The translations under genes and the position numbers were made by a program. Shown here piece by piece: positions 16,675 to 25,152 of a DNA stretch of 37,703 nt. Numbering within the stretch: the first letter of the stretch is position 1; the number at the start of each line of letters is the position of its first letter. The notes beneath the pieces are model-generated. The model was not told where the DNA came from, did no database searches, and worked only from the letters and a program-made list of their open reading frames with translations. This DNA comes from an uncultured Akkermansia sp. (GTDB taxonomy: Bacteria > Verrucomicrobiota > Verrucomicrobiia > Verrucomicrobiales > Akkermansiaceae), in contig CANRKR010000018.1 of assembly GCA_947631275.1 (NCBI GenBank), positions 1 to 37,703 of the forward strand, read 5' to 3'.

Positions 16675-16679
16675 TCCTT
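16675..16679 (-). promoter_or_regulatory. Shine-Dalgarno site that fixes the secretin start
   Basis: AAGGA seven bases before the ATG at 16667. It is one of very few clear ribosome-binding sites in the window, and it supports the shorter secretin over a frame extending to 16751. Confidence 0.7.
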
Positions 16680-16747
16680 ATTTATGACAGATTTTTTTCT
16701 TTTGTAAAGCCTGCAATGCAAAAAAAGTGAAAATAAAAATGAAAGCA

Positions 16748-17908
16748 TCAATGTTTTTCTCCGGACGCTCCCTTTTTCTTATCTCCGGAAATAGGGATTT
16801 CTATGGGATCGGCACCATTGACACTCACCTTGGCCGGTCCCTTTTTCTTACCGGCATCCACAAGCCTGATGACTGTATTCGGGAACCCGGGAACAGCAAC
16901 CTGTTCTCCGAGTCGGACGGTGAATTCCTTCCCCTTCTCAGGACCGGCCGTCATGCGAAATTTAACGTTGGTATCGCGAATTGTACGACGCTGCCGACTA
17001 CCGGCGAAAAGATCAAACTCTTTGTTGGTTTCCTCCGCAGTGAAGGAGTCCTCAACACGAATGAAGTTTTCCGCCATTCCATCAACTTCTTTTTTATCCA
17101 GCGAGACAATCTTAAAACGCGTCTTGCTGAGAGGACCGTCATTTGCTTCACCGAGACCAAAGGAGTCGCCAACCTTGAGCTCCTTGTGTTGGAGCTTGCG
17201 ATTATTATCCCCAGTAAATACGTTGATATTCACACTCTGCTCATCAAAGTAAGAAGCGGTACTCAGCTCAATCATGTGCACGACGGTAGATTTATCGCCG
17301 GTAAGCACCACTTTGGCTCCTCCTCCCGAGACAAAGGGTGGCATGTTCGCGGCATCCACGGGACTGGTACCGGCGACGTACTCCTCGCCGTTGGTAAAGC
17401 CATCACCATCGCTATCCGCACTCAGTGCACCGGCTCGCTCGACGAGCTGATCCAGTCCGTAAGAAAAAAACCAACTGTTAGGGACGAACTTCGGAGCGCT
17501 CGTGGCACTTTCCGCAGCAAGCCTATGCACAGGCTTTGAATCCTCCGAAAGGAGATCCACCACGATATTTTTCTTCTGGGCATCATCCGACACTTGCCAG
17601 AGCATCGGTGCAAAGAAAAGCGGTGTGTAACGCGGAATCCTTCCACCCTGCGCAGCGACGCGCGGCACGCAGGCCTCCTCCAGTGGCGGCGCGACATCAA
17701 CCATGCGGCGCGGAGCAAGAGCATCCTGCTTCTGCCGCGCAGCTTCAGAAGTAAGATCAGCCCCCTTCTCGCCGTTCCCATCCATACGGGTGGAGAGCGG
17801 ATCCAGCGGGTCTTGACTCATCAACCATACGCCTGCCGCAGCCGCGCCGAGCCCCAGCACGACGCCCGACAGGATAAAGTTTCTACCGGAATGAGATGAT
17901 TCTGCCAT
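16748..17908 (-). CDS. Amuc_1099-family pilus-like system protein
   Basis: A 386-residue protein starting at the ATG 17908. A single membrane segment near the N terminus (NFILSGVVLGLGAAAAGVWL, residues 10-29) suggests inner-membrane anchoring with a periplasmic body. Residues 165-177 (DSDGDGFTNGEEY) form a calcium-binding loop like those of thrombospondin type 3 or EF-hand-like repeats. The C-terminal half is beta-rich, with repeated short domains (GDNNRKLQHKELKVGDSF and KEFTVRLGEQVAVPG). Position and layout match the second gene of the Amuc_1098-1102 locus. Biochemical function is unknown. The gap to the secretin start is 80 bases. Confidence 0.85.
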   Translation of the reverse strand: MAESSHSGRNFILSGVVLGLGAAAAGVWLMSQDPLDPLSTRMDGNGEKGADLTSEAARQKQDALAPRRMVDVAPPLEEACVPRVAAQGGRIPRYTPLFFAPMLWQVSDDAQKKNIVVDLLSEDSKPVHRLAAESATSAPKFVPNSWFFSYGLDQLVERAGALSADSDGDGFTNGEEYVAGTSPVDAANMPPFVSGGGAKVVLTGDKSTVVHMIELSTASYFDEQSVNINVFTGDNNRKLQHKELKVGDSFGLGEANDGPLSKTRFKIVSLDKKEVDGMAENFIRVEDSFTAEETNKEFDLFAGSRQRRTIRDTNVKFRMTAGPEKGKEFTVRLGEQVAVPGFPNTVIRLVDAGKKKGPAKVSVNGADPIEIPISGDKKKGASGEKH

Positions 17909-17962
17909 ATACAAAAACGAAAGCTAGGGATGGGAAACTACGTATGAAAAATGAATAAACGT

Positions 17963-18892
17963 TCAGAGCTTGTCTGTTGTGAAGTAGAGTACCTGCAGGG
18001 TGACATGCACGTTCACCACCCCGTCGCGACCGGTAATGAGTTTGGCAACAGGCTCCGAATCCTCTTCCGACTCCCCGTCCACCGCCGTCGGCGTCAAGCT
18101 GTCGCCAACTTCCCTGGGAGCCTTGTATGCGGGCATCATTGGGAGAGTCTCGGTGCTGTTCACCGCAATACCGGTGATAATGAGAAAATACTTCTTGTCG
18201 GAGACGATTGAATTAATGGCACGCGGGAGCACGCTGAGGGTTCCTTCTTTCGCCGGATCGATGTCCACCGCACTACGGCGAGCAGTAAAGGCTATTTCCA
18301 TCTCGAGCGGGAAATACGGCGGCTGCTTACGCGCAGAAAGCTCCTTCTCCGGCAACGGAGCACAGTAGAAGCGCGTGATCGACGGAGCCCCGGAATCTAT
18401 CACGGCGCGCACCACATTGTCCGCGGCGTGTAGCAGAAAATTCAGGTACGGAGCATCTCGCTCCGTGGCGGAGGCAGTCTTGTACTCATTGAGTCCGAGT
18501 GCGGCAGCCTCCGGCGAAAGCGCACACTTTTTTTCCTGAGCGTACGCCGCAATGCGAGCCGTCATATCATTGACCTCCTTTTGGAAACGGTCCGGGCGGA
18601 TATCCGTCCCCTCCGCGCGGCAAGCCTTGGCAAAGGATTCGAGGTTCGTACGCAATTCGCCCGTAAGCTGTGACATGGTTGACGCAGCCTGGGAAAGATA
18701 GCGGCTGTTATCCTTGGTAGGGGGGAGCTCCTCCTCTCCATATCCTTCAAGTTTGCTGCGCTCTTCGTCAATTTTTGATTCTGCTTCGGACAGGATGCGG
18801 TACTGTCCGTACCCGTAATAGCAGAGAAAGCCGAAGGCAATTAGCATGAGTACGGCCAGAGCCGTCACTCGCTTGTTTTCCATGATCTTCAT
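17963..18892 (-). CDS. Amuc_1100-family pilus-like protein
   Basis: A 309-residue protein with an N-terminal membrane helix (VTALAVLMLIAFGFLCYYGY, about 9-28), then a coiled-coil-like stretch (SEAESKIDEERSKLEGYGEE) and an alpha/beta body. This agrees with Amuc_1100 of A. muciniphila, a pilus-locus protein of similar length reported to signal through TLR2. The gene order around it is the same. By analogy with PilO-type proteins it may couple the PilM-PilN-like protein to the secretin; that is inference. Two in-frame ATGs (18892 and 18883) are possible starts. It lies 39 bases downstream of the PilM-like gene. Confidence 0.87.
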   Translation of the reverse strand: MKIMENKRVTALAVLMLIAFGFLCYYGYGQYRILSEAESKIDEERSKLEGYGEEELPPTKDNSRYLSQAASTMSQLTGELRTNLESFAKACRAEGTDIRPDRFQKEVNDMTARIAAYAQEKKCALSPEAAALGLNEYKTASATERDAPYLNFLLHAADNVVRAVIDSGAPSITRFYCAPLPEKELSARKQPPYFPLEMEIAFTARRSAVDIDPAKEGTLSVLPRAINSIVSDKKYFLIITGIAVNSTETLPMMPAYKAPREVGDSLTPTAVDGESEEDSEPVAKLITGRDGVVNVHVTLQVLYFTTDKL

Positions 18893-18931
18893 ATCTAAAG
18901 TCGGGGAATGGGAATGAATAAGAGAGCGTGA

Positions 18932-20803
18932 TTATTTAGCAGGCTGCGCTTCGACGCCAGAGGGGACGGGAAGCGGTTTCTTGAGTGGCATCACCATGTA
19001 GAACTTGTCCGCGTACGGAGGGATCAGTGTGTTGCCCCGCGATTTTTCCGCATCCAACACCAGGAAATAGTGTCCGCCCGTCGCACGCACATTGGCCGAC
19101 TGGAAGGAGAAGAGAGAATCTGCGCTGCGCTCATCGAACTTAGTGGAAACAAGTTCATTAAGACGCTGCAGCTGCTTGCCCTGATCTGCAGCGCTTTTCT
19201 TGTGGAAATAGCCACTGACAAGCAGAGCCGTTACCTGCGGCGCCTTGTGCGCATCCTCCGATTCCACAGCACGCACCATTGAGCCGGCTCGCGTGTCGCG
19301 CGTATCGAGTAGGAGGTGACGATCCGTTCCGTCGGCACCGACATTTAACGCGGTGTTCACAGCATCATACGCCACCAGGGGCTCCATACTGGTGAACCAG
19401 TAGGAAACAGATGAAGTTTTCTCCGCCAGCTGACGAAGAAGGTCAGCATAAGCATTCCGGGAATTAAACAGCCCAACGTAGGTCTGCAGCTCCTTGAGTT
19501 CGCGTTCATATTTACTCCGGCTGCTCTCCATGGAAGCGTGCAAATCATCGAGCTGTCCAATGGGAACGGTCGCCCGGCGCAATACTTGCTGCGCTTCCTC
19601 TGCTTTTTTATGCGCCACTCCAGCGAAAAATCCCGCCCCAAGCAGGGCAATCAGACCTGCAACTGCAACCTTCGGCAAAAGTTGTCGCTCGGCACGCTCT
19701 TTACCCACACTCGTGGGAACGAGGTCAATGCTGAATACCCCGACCCCCGCACCGCTCATCGCAGCGCCGACCACCGGTCCCAAGTAGGCGGCATCAGTCT
19801 CCAGCTGTTCCGCATCCACCTGTTTGCCGATGGTAAGGGTCTGCAACGGATTAAATACCTCAACCGGTATATTGAGAGCCTCTTGAAGAAACTCGACCGT
19901 ATAGGGAAGCGAAGCTCCACCGCCGCAAACATACGCCTTGGTCGGAGCGGACCCCTTGTACTGAGCTCGATAATGATTGACGGTCCTCTGAATCTCAGAG
20001 CTGAGCCGGTTCATCGCGGTACGAATGACGCCGGCGAGATTAGCCTGTTCCTCAGAAAGGGATTCGGTATGACCGCTGCCAAGGGAGACAAGCCCTTGCT
20101 CAATCTTGAGCTGTTCTGCCTCGCGGAAACCAAGATTGAATTCACGAGAGATGGAGTTGGTTACAAAGGAACCGGCTGCTGTCACCGACCGGGTAAAGAA
20201 GCGATCCCCCTCCACAAAAAGAATATCCGTAGTTTTTGAACCGATGTCCAGAATCATCACGGGCTCGCCCTCATCATCGTACGATGCACGGTAGGCATTG
20301 TACAGGGCGGTAGTGGAGCAATCCACACTGCGCGTGTGCAATCCATTTGCCTCCACCTGCCCATTCAGCTCATCCAATTCATCTTTCTTGATGGCCACCA
20401 GAAGTACCTCTTGCTCCCCATCGTCGGCATGACCCAAAAGTTGGTAGTCGTACACAATCTCCTCCGGTGGAAACGGGATGTGCTGCTGGGCCTCGTAGCC
20501 GACCTGCTCGGTCATATCATCCACAGTATCGAGAGCCGGCAGCTTAACGAAACGCATGAAGACCTTCTGTCCTGAAACGACGTTGCGTACATCTTGACTG
20601 CGCAGCTTGAGCTCTTTGACAAGCTCTCCAATGGCGTGGCTGACATAATCAATGCGCATGCCTTCCTCCACGGGATCAAGCAGAATGTTCTTGCGCGCAT
20701 AACGCGACAGCGCAAAACCCTTCTTGCCGACGGGGGTAAACACGGCCATCACGACACTTTGCGCGCCTATCTCGAGAGCTACTGTTGTTTTGTACTCGGC
20801 CAT
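18932..20803 (-). CDS. Amuc_1101-family PilM-like ATPase fused to a PilN-like segment
   Basis: A 623-residue protein. Residues 1 to about 350 are a PilM-type actin-like ATPase: phosphate-1 loop near EIGAQSVVMAV (11-21), PFPPEEIVYDYQLLG (110-124), phosphate-2 loop MILDIGSKTTDILFV (183-197), and adenosine loop AYVCGGGASLPY (290-301). Then IDLVPTSV (359-366) resembles the INLLP motif that PilM binds at the N terminus of PilN. A membrane helix (about 378-396) and a long coiled coil with a periplasmic alpha/beta domain follow. So cytoplasmic PilM and membrane-bound PilN functions appear fused in one chain. It sits between the Amuc_1100-like and Amuc_1102-like genes. Confidence 0.9.
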   Translation of the reverse strand: MAEYKTTVALEIGAQSVVMAVFTPVGKKGFALSRYARKNILLDPVEEGMRIDYVSHAIGELVKELKLRSQDVRNVVSGQKVFMRFVKLPALDTVDDMTEQVGYEAQQHIPFPPEEIVYDYQLLGHADDGEQEVLLVAIKKDELDELNGQVEANGLHTRSVDCSTTALYNAYRASYDDEGEPVMILDIGSKTTDILFVEGDRFFTRSVTAAGSFVTNSISREFNLGFREAEQLKIEQGLVSLGSGHTESLSEEQANLAGVIRTAMNRLSSEIQRTVNHYRAQYKGSAPTKAYVCGGGASLPYTVEFLQEALNIPVEVFNPLQTLTIGKQVDAEQLETDAAYLGPVVGAAMSGAGVGVFSIDLVPTSVGKERAERQLLPKVAVAGLIALLGAGFFAGVAHKKAEEAQQVLRRATVPIGQLDDLHASMESSRSKYERELKELQTYVGLFNSRNAYADLLRQLAEKTSSVSYWFTSMEPLVAYDAVNTALNVGADGTDRHLLLDTRDTRAGSMVRAVESEDAHKAPQVTALLVSGYFHKKSAADQGKQLQRLNELVSTKFDERSADSLFSFQSANVRATGGHYFLVLDAEKSRGNTLIPPYADKFYMVMPLKKPLPVPSGVEAQPAK

Positions 20804-20871
20804 AATGCGGGAATATGAGAAGATGAGACTTTCGGGAGCGAAAACAATAAAAAGGACAGAAAGGAGGAATC

Positions 20872-21870
20872 TTACAACGTGCTATTCACCGATGAACTCG
20901 ACGTAGGAGTGGAGGAGGAAGAAGAAGAGGGCGACAAATCGGAAGATGAGCTGCCGCTCTCCGGCGAGGAGGTGGTGCCGGTGGAAACGGCGTCAGGTTT
21001 GCCATACATGGGTTTCACCCGCGGGTAATATGGTGCGTAGAAGGGGGCATAGGGAGTCTCGGAGATGCAGCTCAGCTCAGCTGACGGCGTTTCAAAATAG
21101 CTACGGGAACTACTCCACCAATTGCGCGAACCAACCTCCGAGATGAGCTTGGAAGAAAAAAGGAAAGAAGAAGAAGTTTCCCCGGGACGCATGTTCTTCC
21201 CGGAGCTGATCTCCCGGCAGGATTCTCCCTTGAAGGTCGCTTCCACAGCATAACCCGCAATCGCGTTTCCAGAGAAAGCCGTGCTTTCACTAGACGCGCC
21301 GAGCATAGCATACACACTCGCCTGAGAAACAAACAAACCGAGCTGCACCTCTGCCTCCCCTACATCCTTGCCGGCGCTACTTTTAACCGCCCGCTTCATC
21401 GGAACATCCGCGATGGTAAATTCCTTAGTGAGAATGTAGTAGGCATCCTTCTCGCGGGAAGCCTTGTTCTTGGTCTCTTTAAGTTTGCTCTTAGGTTTGC
21501 GCACAAGGAGAACAGCTCGTATCCCCAGCTCACGCACGTAGCGCGCGGGGACGGACTCGTTGGAGCTATTGCGCCCTTTGGCCTGGATGCGGATGGGGAC
21601 ATTCACAACGTACCAGAATTCTCTGCTGTCCTTAACGTCCTGTTTGCTGGGACCCGTCTTACCCTGCTCAAAGAAATCGATGTTGAGTGCCTCTACCGCG
21701 CGAGGCAGTCTGAGCACCTCCGCAGGACCGTTAATTTTAGATGAATTAAGACCCACCGCAACATCCGTCGCTTCCGCGGCCCATGCCGAATCCTTATCCG
21801 ACGCCGCAAAAACATGGCATGCACACCCCAACATGACGGCAGGAAGTATATGGAACAAGCACATTTTCAT
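20872..21870 (-). CDS. Amuc_1102-family secreted pilus-like protein
   Basis: A 332-residue exported protein and the first gene of the locus. It has a signal peptide (MKMCLFHILPAVMLGCACH, cleavage near VFA-AS) and a central beta-rich region (for example FWYVVNVPIRIQ and RELGIRAVLLVRKP). The last 30 or so residues are almost all Ser, Pro and Thr, a flexible tail. The cysteine after MLG does not make a standard lipobox, so signal peptidase I processing is more likely. The role is unknown beyond the family link. The gap to the PilM-like gene is 68 bases. The upstream 125 bases separate it from divergent lgt; TATAAG lies there but without a good -35 box. Confidence 0.83.
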   Translation of the reverse strand: MKMCLFHILPAVMLGCACHVFAASDKDSAWAAEATDVAVGLNSSKINGPAEVLRLPRAVEALNIDFFEQGKTGPSKQDVKDSREFWYVVNVPIRIQAKGRNSSNESVPARYVRELGIRAVLLVRKPKSKLKETKNKASREKDAYYILTKEFTIADVPMKRAVKSSAGKDVGEAEVQLGLFVSQASVYAMLGASSESTAFSGNAIAGYAVEATFKGESCREISSGKNMRPGETSSSFLFSSKLISEVGSRNWWSSSRSYFETPSAELSCISETPYAPFYAPYYPRVKPMYGKPDAVSTGTTSSPESGSSSSDLSPSSSSSSTPTSSSSVNSTL

Positions 21871-22007
21871 AACCGCAAACAGATTCTTGCCTTATCCTTA
21901 TACACCCCCGAAAAGCTCTTGGCGAGAAAAATCTTTCAAGTCCATCATTTTTTCCGCGTGCCCCGTAAATACCCGCCCTCCTATGCACAGCAAGCGTGAA
22001 TGTGGAC

Positions 22008-22036
22008 TTGCACCTGTGTCGCGTCTGTGATACAGT
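22008..22036 (+). promoter_or_regulatory. Probable lgt promoter
   Basis: TTGCAC (22008-22013), a 17-base spacer and TACAGT (22031-22036). Initiation near 22043 would exclude an upstream in-frame ATG at 21996 and favour the ATG at 22050. Confidence 0.45.
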
Positions 22037-22049
22037 CGCTCCTGCGCCT

Positions 22050-23072
22050 ATGCCCTGCTGCACCTTCTCTACTTGCGTCCATAACCTGGATCCCGTGATT
22101 CTTCATATTCCCGGCACGCCTCTGGCTCTCCGTTGGTACGGTCTGGCGTACGTCGCCGGTTTTGCCCTGGGATATCTTGTCCTGCTGGCTCTCTCAAAAA
22201 AATCACTCTACGTAGTGAAACCGAACAAACTCGCCGATTTTATCACACTCATCTGCCTCGTCGGGGTAATCATGGGCGGACGGCTAGGAGAGTTTTTCTT
22301 TTACTGGATACCGGAGCACGGGTGGTCCGGTTTTTGTGCGGATCCTCTGTGGATTTTCCGCGTATGGCAGGGAGGCATGGCTTCCCACGGCGGGATCCTC
22401 GCTGTGCTGCTCGTGGCGGTCCTTTACGCGCGCAAGCAGCGCCTTTCCATCCCCGCCGTCTGCGATGGGCTGGCCATCGTGTGTCCTATCGGTCTCTTCT
22501 TCGGGCGCGTGGCAAACTTTATCAACGGGGAACTCTACGGACGTATCTGCTCCCCGGAAAATCCCATAGCGGTACGTTTTCCCTCAGAGTATTTCGAATT
22601 TTCCCAGGCTACCCAATACCAAATACAGGAGGCTGTGGAACGAGCCGTCGGCACCCCTTTGCAGTCCCTGCAAATCGTCAACGCAGAAGGTCAGCCGCAG
22701 GAAAGCGTTTTCGAACTGCTGACGCGCCTCTGTCGTGAGAGTGAGTCGGCGCGCGAAGCATTCAGCAACTTTTTAAACGCCCGGTATCCATCCCAGCTTT
22801 TTGAAGCATTGGGAGAAGGTCTGCTGCTCTTCGTTGTATTGATTACGCTGAGGTTGGTCTGGCGTAATGCACCGGTAGGGATTTTTAGTGCTCTTTTTTG
22901 TTTCCTCTACGCTGCGGCTCGTATTACTTCTGAGTGTTTCAAAGAGCCGGATGCCCCCATGTGGGGAAGTGTCACCCGCGGTCAATACCTCTCTTTTGCG
23001 ATCATCGCCCTAGGCCTCGTCTTCCTCGCCATCGCCTGCCGGCAAAAGCACAGCGCTAAAGGCGCATCCTGA
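22050..23072 (+). CDS. lgt: Prolipoprotein diacylglyceryl transferase
   Basis: Lgt moves diacylglycerol from phosphatidylglycerol to the lipobox cysteine of prolipoproteins at the inner membrane. The 340-residue protein has about seven hydrophobic segments. It carries the conserved MASHGGILAVLLVAV region with its His, and the Lgt signature GLFFGRVANFINGELYGR. RWYGLAYVAGF near the N terminus is also typical. The start at 22050 is chosen because the deduced promoter lies between it and the earlier ATG at 21996. Between the signature and the last membrane segments, about 60 residues (FEFSQATQYQ onward) extend beyond short Lgt proteins such as the E. coli enzyme. Confidence 0.95.
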   Translation: MPCCTFSTCVHNLDPVILHIPGTPLALRWYGLAYVAGFALGYLVLLALSKKSLYVVKPNKLADFITLICLVGVIMGGRLGEFFFYWIPEHGWSGFCADPLWIFRVWQGGMASHGGILAVLLVAVLYARKQRLSIPAVCDGLAIVCPIGLFFGRVANFINGELYGRICSPENPIAVRFPSEYFEFSQATQYQIQEAVERAVGTPLQSLQIVNAEGQPQESVFELLTRLCRESESAREAFSNFLNARYPSQLFEALGEGLLLFVVLITLRLVWRNAPVGIFSALFCFLYAAARITSECFKEPDAPMWGSVTRGQYLSFAIIALGLVFLAIACRQKHSAKGAS

Positions 23073-23160
23073 TTCCCCATCAAACACCCAAGCGAACGTT
23101 TTTTGCCACCCTTGCTGCGGCATACTCGCAAAAAATTCCACGGTCTTCGCTATTTTTGTC

Positions 23161-23189
23161 TTGTCAAGCCTCTCCTTTCTGTATATCAT
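23161..23189 (+). promoter_or_regulatory. Promoter of the tRNA-Phe/tRNA-Pro pair
   Basis: TTGTCA (23161-23166), a 17-base spacer and TATCAT (23184-23189), 45 bases before tRNA-Phe. It closely resembles the tRNA-fMet promoter. Confidence 0.7.
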
Positions 23190-23234
23190 GTTTCAGCACC
23201 TCTCCTCACCGTGGGAAAAAGAGGTCGCGAGGAG

Positions 23235-23307
<73 letters not shown>

Positions 23308-23330
23308 TGCACCTCCCCGCATTTTGAAAA

Positions 23331-23404
23331 CGGGGCGTAGCTCAGCCTGGTAGAGCGCCAGCTTTGGGAGCTGGATGTCGTAGGTTCGAATCCTGTCGCC
23401 CCGA
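23331..23404 (+). tRNA. tRNA-Pro (TGG)
   Basis: A complete 74-base cloverleaf. CGGGGCG pairs with CGCCCCG, the anticodon stem CCAGC/GCTGG encloses TTTGGGA with anticodon TGG, and the T loop is TTCGAAT. No CCA is encoded. It lies 23 bases after tRNA-Phe and is probably co-transcribed. Confidence 0.97.
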
Positions 23405-23408
23405 CTAG

Positions 23409-23430
23409 ATTTGGGTCAACCCAAATTTTT
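23409..23430 (+). terminator. Palindrome with T run after tRNA-Pro
   Basis: ATTTGGGT and ACCCAAAT (23409-23416, 23419-23426) are perfect arms around CA, followed by TTTT. It probably terminates the tRNA transcript. It overlaps the end of the transposase remnant on the other strand, so it may instead come from the insertion element. Confidence 0.6.
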
Positions 23431-23559
23431 GTGGAAAGAGGGATTTTTGTGAAACAGGAGGGAGCATTCGAGCAGGACGCGTAAACGATAGTTCTGGAAG
23501 TTTCGGAAACCGTAGGCGCGACGTTGGATGAGTTTCATCTTTCGATGGAGGCTCAGCTG
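23416..23559 (-). pseudogene. ISL3-family transposase, C-terminal remnant
   Basis: Directly after the bioA TAG stop, and in the same frame, 47 codons run to a TGA at 23418-23416. They contain LHRKMKLIQRRAYGFRNF and NYRLRVLLEC, which match the C terminus of ISL3-family (DDE_Tnp_ISL3) transposases, where this helix ends the protein. No catalytic DDE region, start codon or second terminal repeat is seen, so only the 3' scrap of an element remains. The last dozen residues (FHKNPSFHKNLG) look tacked on past the normal end. Confidence 0.72.
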
Positions 23560-24882
23560 CTAGCTCTGAAGGAGTTCCTTTTCGCCAGCAATCTTCACCA
23601 TGGCAGACGTGATGCGGCTCAACTCGTCTGATGATATGCAATATGGCGGCATAGTGTAGATGAGCTTTCCGAAGGGACGCAGCCATACGCCCTCTTCCAC
23701 AAACCGGCGCGTTGCGTATTCCATACGGACGTCTTCCCTCATCTCCATCACACCGATGGCTCCCAACACACGCACGTCCGCCACGTTGGGTAGCCTTGCC
23801 GCTGGAGCGAGTTCGCGCTTCAGCTGCTTCTCAATACGGAGCACGTCAGACTGCCAATTACCTTGCAGCAGCAACTCCACGGATGCCCGTGCTACGGCAC
23901 ACGCCAGAGGATTTGCCATAAAAGTCGGTCCATGCATGAACACACCAGGCGAGCCGCTGCAGATGCCCTGCGCCACGGCGTCTGAGCAGAGCACGGCAGA
24001 GAGCGTCATGTATCCGCCGGTAAGCGCCTTGCCGATGCACATGATGTCCGGCTCGACTCCAGCGTGTTCCCATGCAAACATCTTACCGGTGCGCCCGAAA
24101 CCGGTTGCAATCTCATCAAAAATGAGCAGGAGATTGTACTCCCGACAAAGCTTAGCCGCCTCGCGAAGGTATTGCGGATGGTAGAAACTCATACCGCCTG
24201 CTCCTTGCACGATGGGTTCCAGAATGAGTGCCGTCGTATCCTGCGCGTGCTGCTCCACCGTGCGACGCAGCGGAGCCACGTCTTCTTCGCGCCATGTTTC
24301 ACCCAGACGCACGACAGGTGATGGCACAAAGTAACGTAACGGAAGCTCAGCACCAAAGAGGCTGTGCATACCAGTGATGGGATCGCAGACAGACATCGCA
24401 TTCCACGTGTCCCCATGATACCCGCGACGAATGGTGATGAAATTAGTTCTTTCCTTCTCCCCTCGCGCAGAACGATACTGCACGGCCATTTTCATTGCCA
24501 CCTCCACTGCCACCGATCCGGAGTCCGCGTAAAAAATCTTCTTCATATTCGGCGGAACGATGCTCAGCAACAGGTGTCCCAATTCAATCGCTGCCCTGTG
24601 CGTGAGTCCCCCGAACATGACATGAGCCATCTTCTCCGTCTGTTTTCGGAGAGCCTCATTTAACACGGGATGATTGTAGCCATGAATAGCACACCACCAC
24701 GAAGACATCCCCTCCACCAACTCCCGCCCATCAACCAGCTTGATCCTGCATCCTTCCGCCTGCGTCACGCAATACACTGGCAAGGGATCGATCGCAGAGC
24801 TGTAGGGATGCCATAAATGCTCTCGATCAAATGTCGTCAGCTCCCCACCCGGCACTACTTTCAAAGTATCACCTGACCGCAT
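23560..24882 (-). CDS. bioA: Adenosylmethionine-8-amino-7-oxononanoate aminotransferase
   Basis: BioA makes 7,8-diaminononanoate from KAPA, with SAM as amino donor, in biotin synthesis. It is a class III PLP aminotransferase of 440 residues from the ATG at 24882; a GTG four codons upstream is a less likely start. Hallmarks are LWHPYSSA (23-30), [13 protein letters not shown] (60-72), [15 protein letters not shown] (118-132), [10 protein letters not shown] (154-163), the PLP-binding [14 protein letters not shown] (254-267), and the Schiff-base lysine K285 in [12 protein letters not shown]. It starts 19 bases after tRNA-Val, so it is probably transcribed with the two tRNAs. No other bio gene is present. 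Its stop abuts a transposase remnant. Confidence 0.96.
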   Translation of the reverse strand: MRSGDTLKVVPGGELTTFDREHLWHPYSSAIDPLPVYCVTQAEGCRIKLVDGRELVEGMSSWWCAIHGYNHPVLNEALRKQTEKMAHVMFGGLTHRAAIELGHLLLSIVPPNMKKIFYADSGSVAVEVAMKMAVQYRSARGEKERTNFITIRRGYHGDTWNAMSVCDPITGMHSLFGAELPLRYFVPSPVVRLGETWREEDVAPLRRTVEQHAQDTTALILEPIVQGAGGMSFYHPQYLREAAKLCREYNLLLIFDEIATGFGRTGKMFAWEHAGVEPDIMCIGKALTGGYMTLSAVLCSDAVAQGICSGSPGVFMHGPTFMANPLACAVARASVELLLQGNWQSDVLRIEKQLKRELAPAARLPNVADVRVLGAIGVMEMREDVRMEYATRRFVEEGVWLRPFGKLIYTMPPYCISSDELSRITSAMVKIAGEKELLQS

Positions 24883-24901
24883 CACGCTAAGCACTTCTAC
24901 G

Positions 24902-24974
24902 TACGGGGGATAGGACTCGAACCTACGACCTCCACCATGTCAAGGTGTTGCTCTACCAACTGAGCTACCTCCGC
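24902..24974 (-). tRNA. tRNA-Val (GAC)
   Basis: A 73-base cloverleaf. The anticodon stem ACACC/GGTGG encloses TTGACAT with anticodon GAC, the T loop is TTCGAGT, and D-arm GCTC/GAGC is intact. The acceptor (GCGGAGG with CCCCCGT) has a G1-U72 wobble and an A5-C68 mismatch, which is unusual. No CCA is encoded. Confidence 0.92.
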
Positions 24975-24996
24975 TTTGACTGTTCTTGAGAGGGAG

Positions 24997-25079
24997 TGGG
25001 CAGGGATGGATTCGAACCATCGAAAGCAAACGCTAGCAGATTTACAGTCTGCCCCCTTTGACCGCTCGGGAACCTACCC
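24997..25079 (-). tRNA. tRNA-Tyr (GTA)
   Basis: An 83-base class II tRNA with a long variable arm. The acceptor GGGTAGG pairs with CCTGCCC (one T-G), the anticodon stem GCAGA/TCTGC encloses CTGTAAA with GTA, and the T arm is GATGG-TTCGAAT-CCATC. It lies 22 bases upstream of tRNA-Val. Confidence 0.97.
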
Positions 25080-25123
25080 TCTGTGCACCGCAGGACGTTG
25101 GATTCTCCCGCGGGGCGCAGCGC

Positions 25124-25152
25124 ACTATACACAAAAAAAAGCATCTAGGCAA
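25124..25152 (-). promoter_or_regulatory. Promoter of tRNA-Tyr/tRNA-Val/bioA
   Basis: On the minus strand, TTGCCT (25152-25147), a 17-base spacer with a T8 run, then TATAGT (25129-25124). The tRNA-Tyr gene begins 44 bases further on. Confidence 0.7.

Noticed and set aside
21871..21995. Promoter of the pilus-like locus at TATAAG
   Set aside because: A TATAAG exists on the minus strand, but no acceptable -35 box at 16-18 bases; not called.
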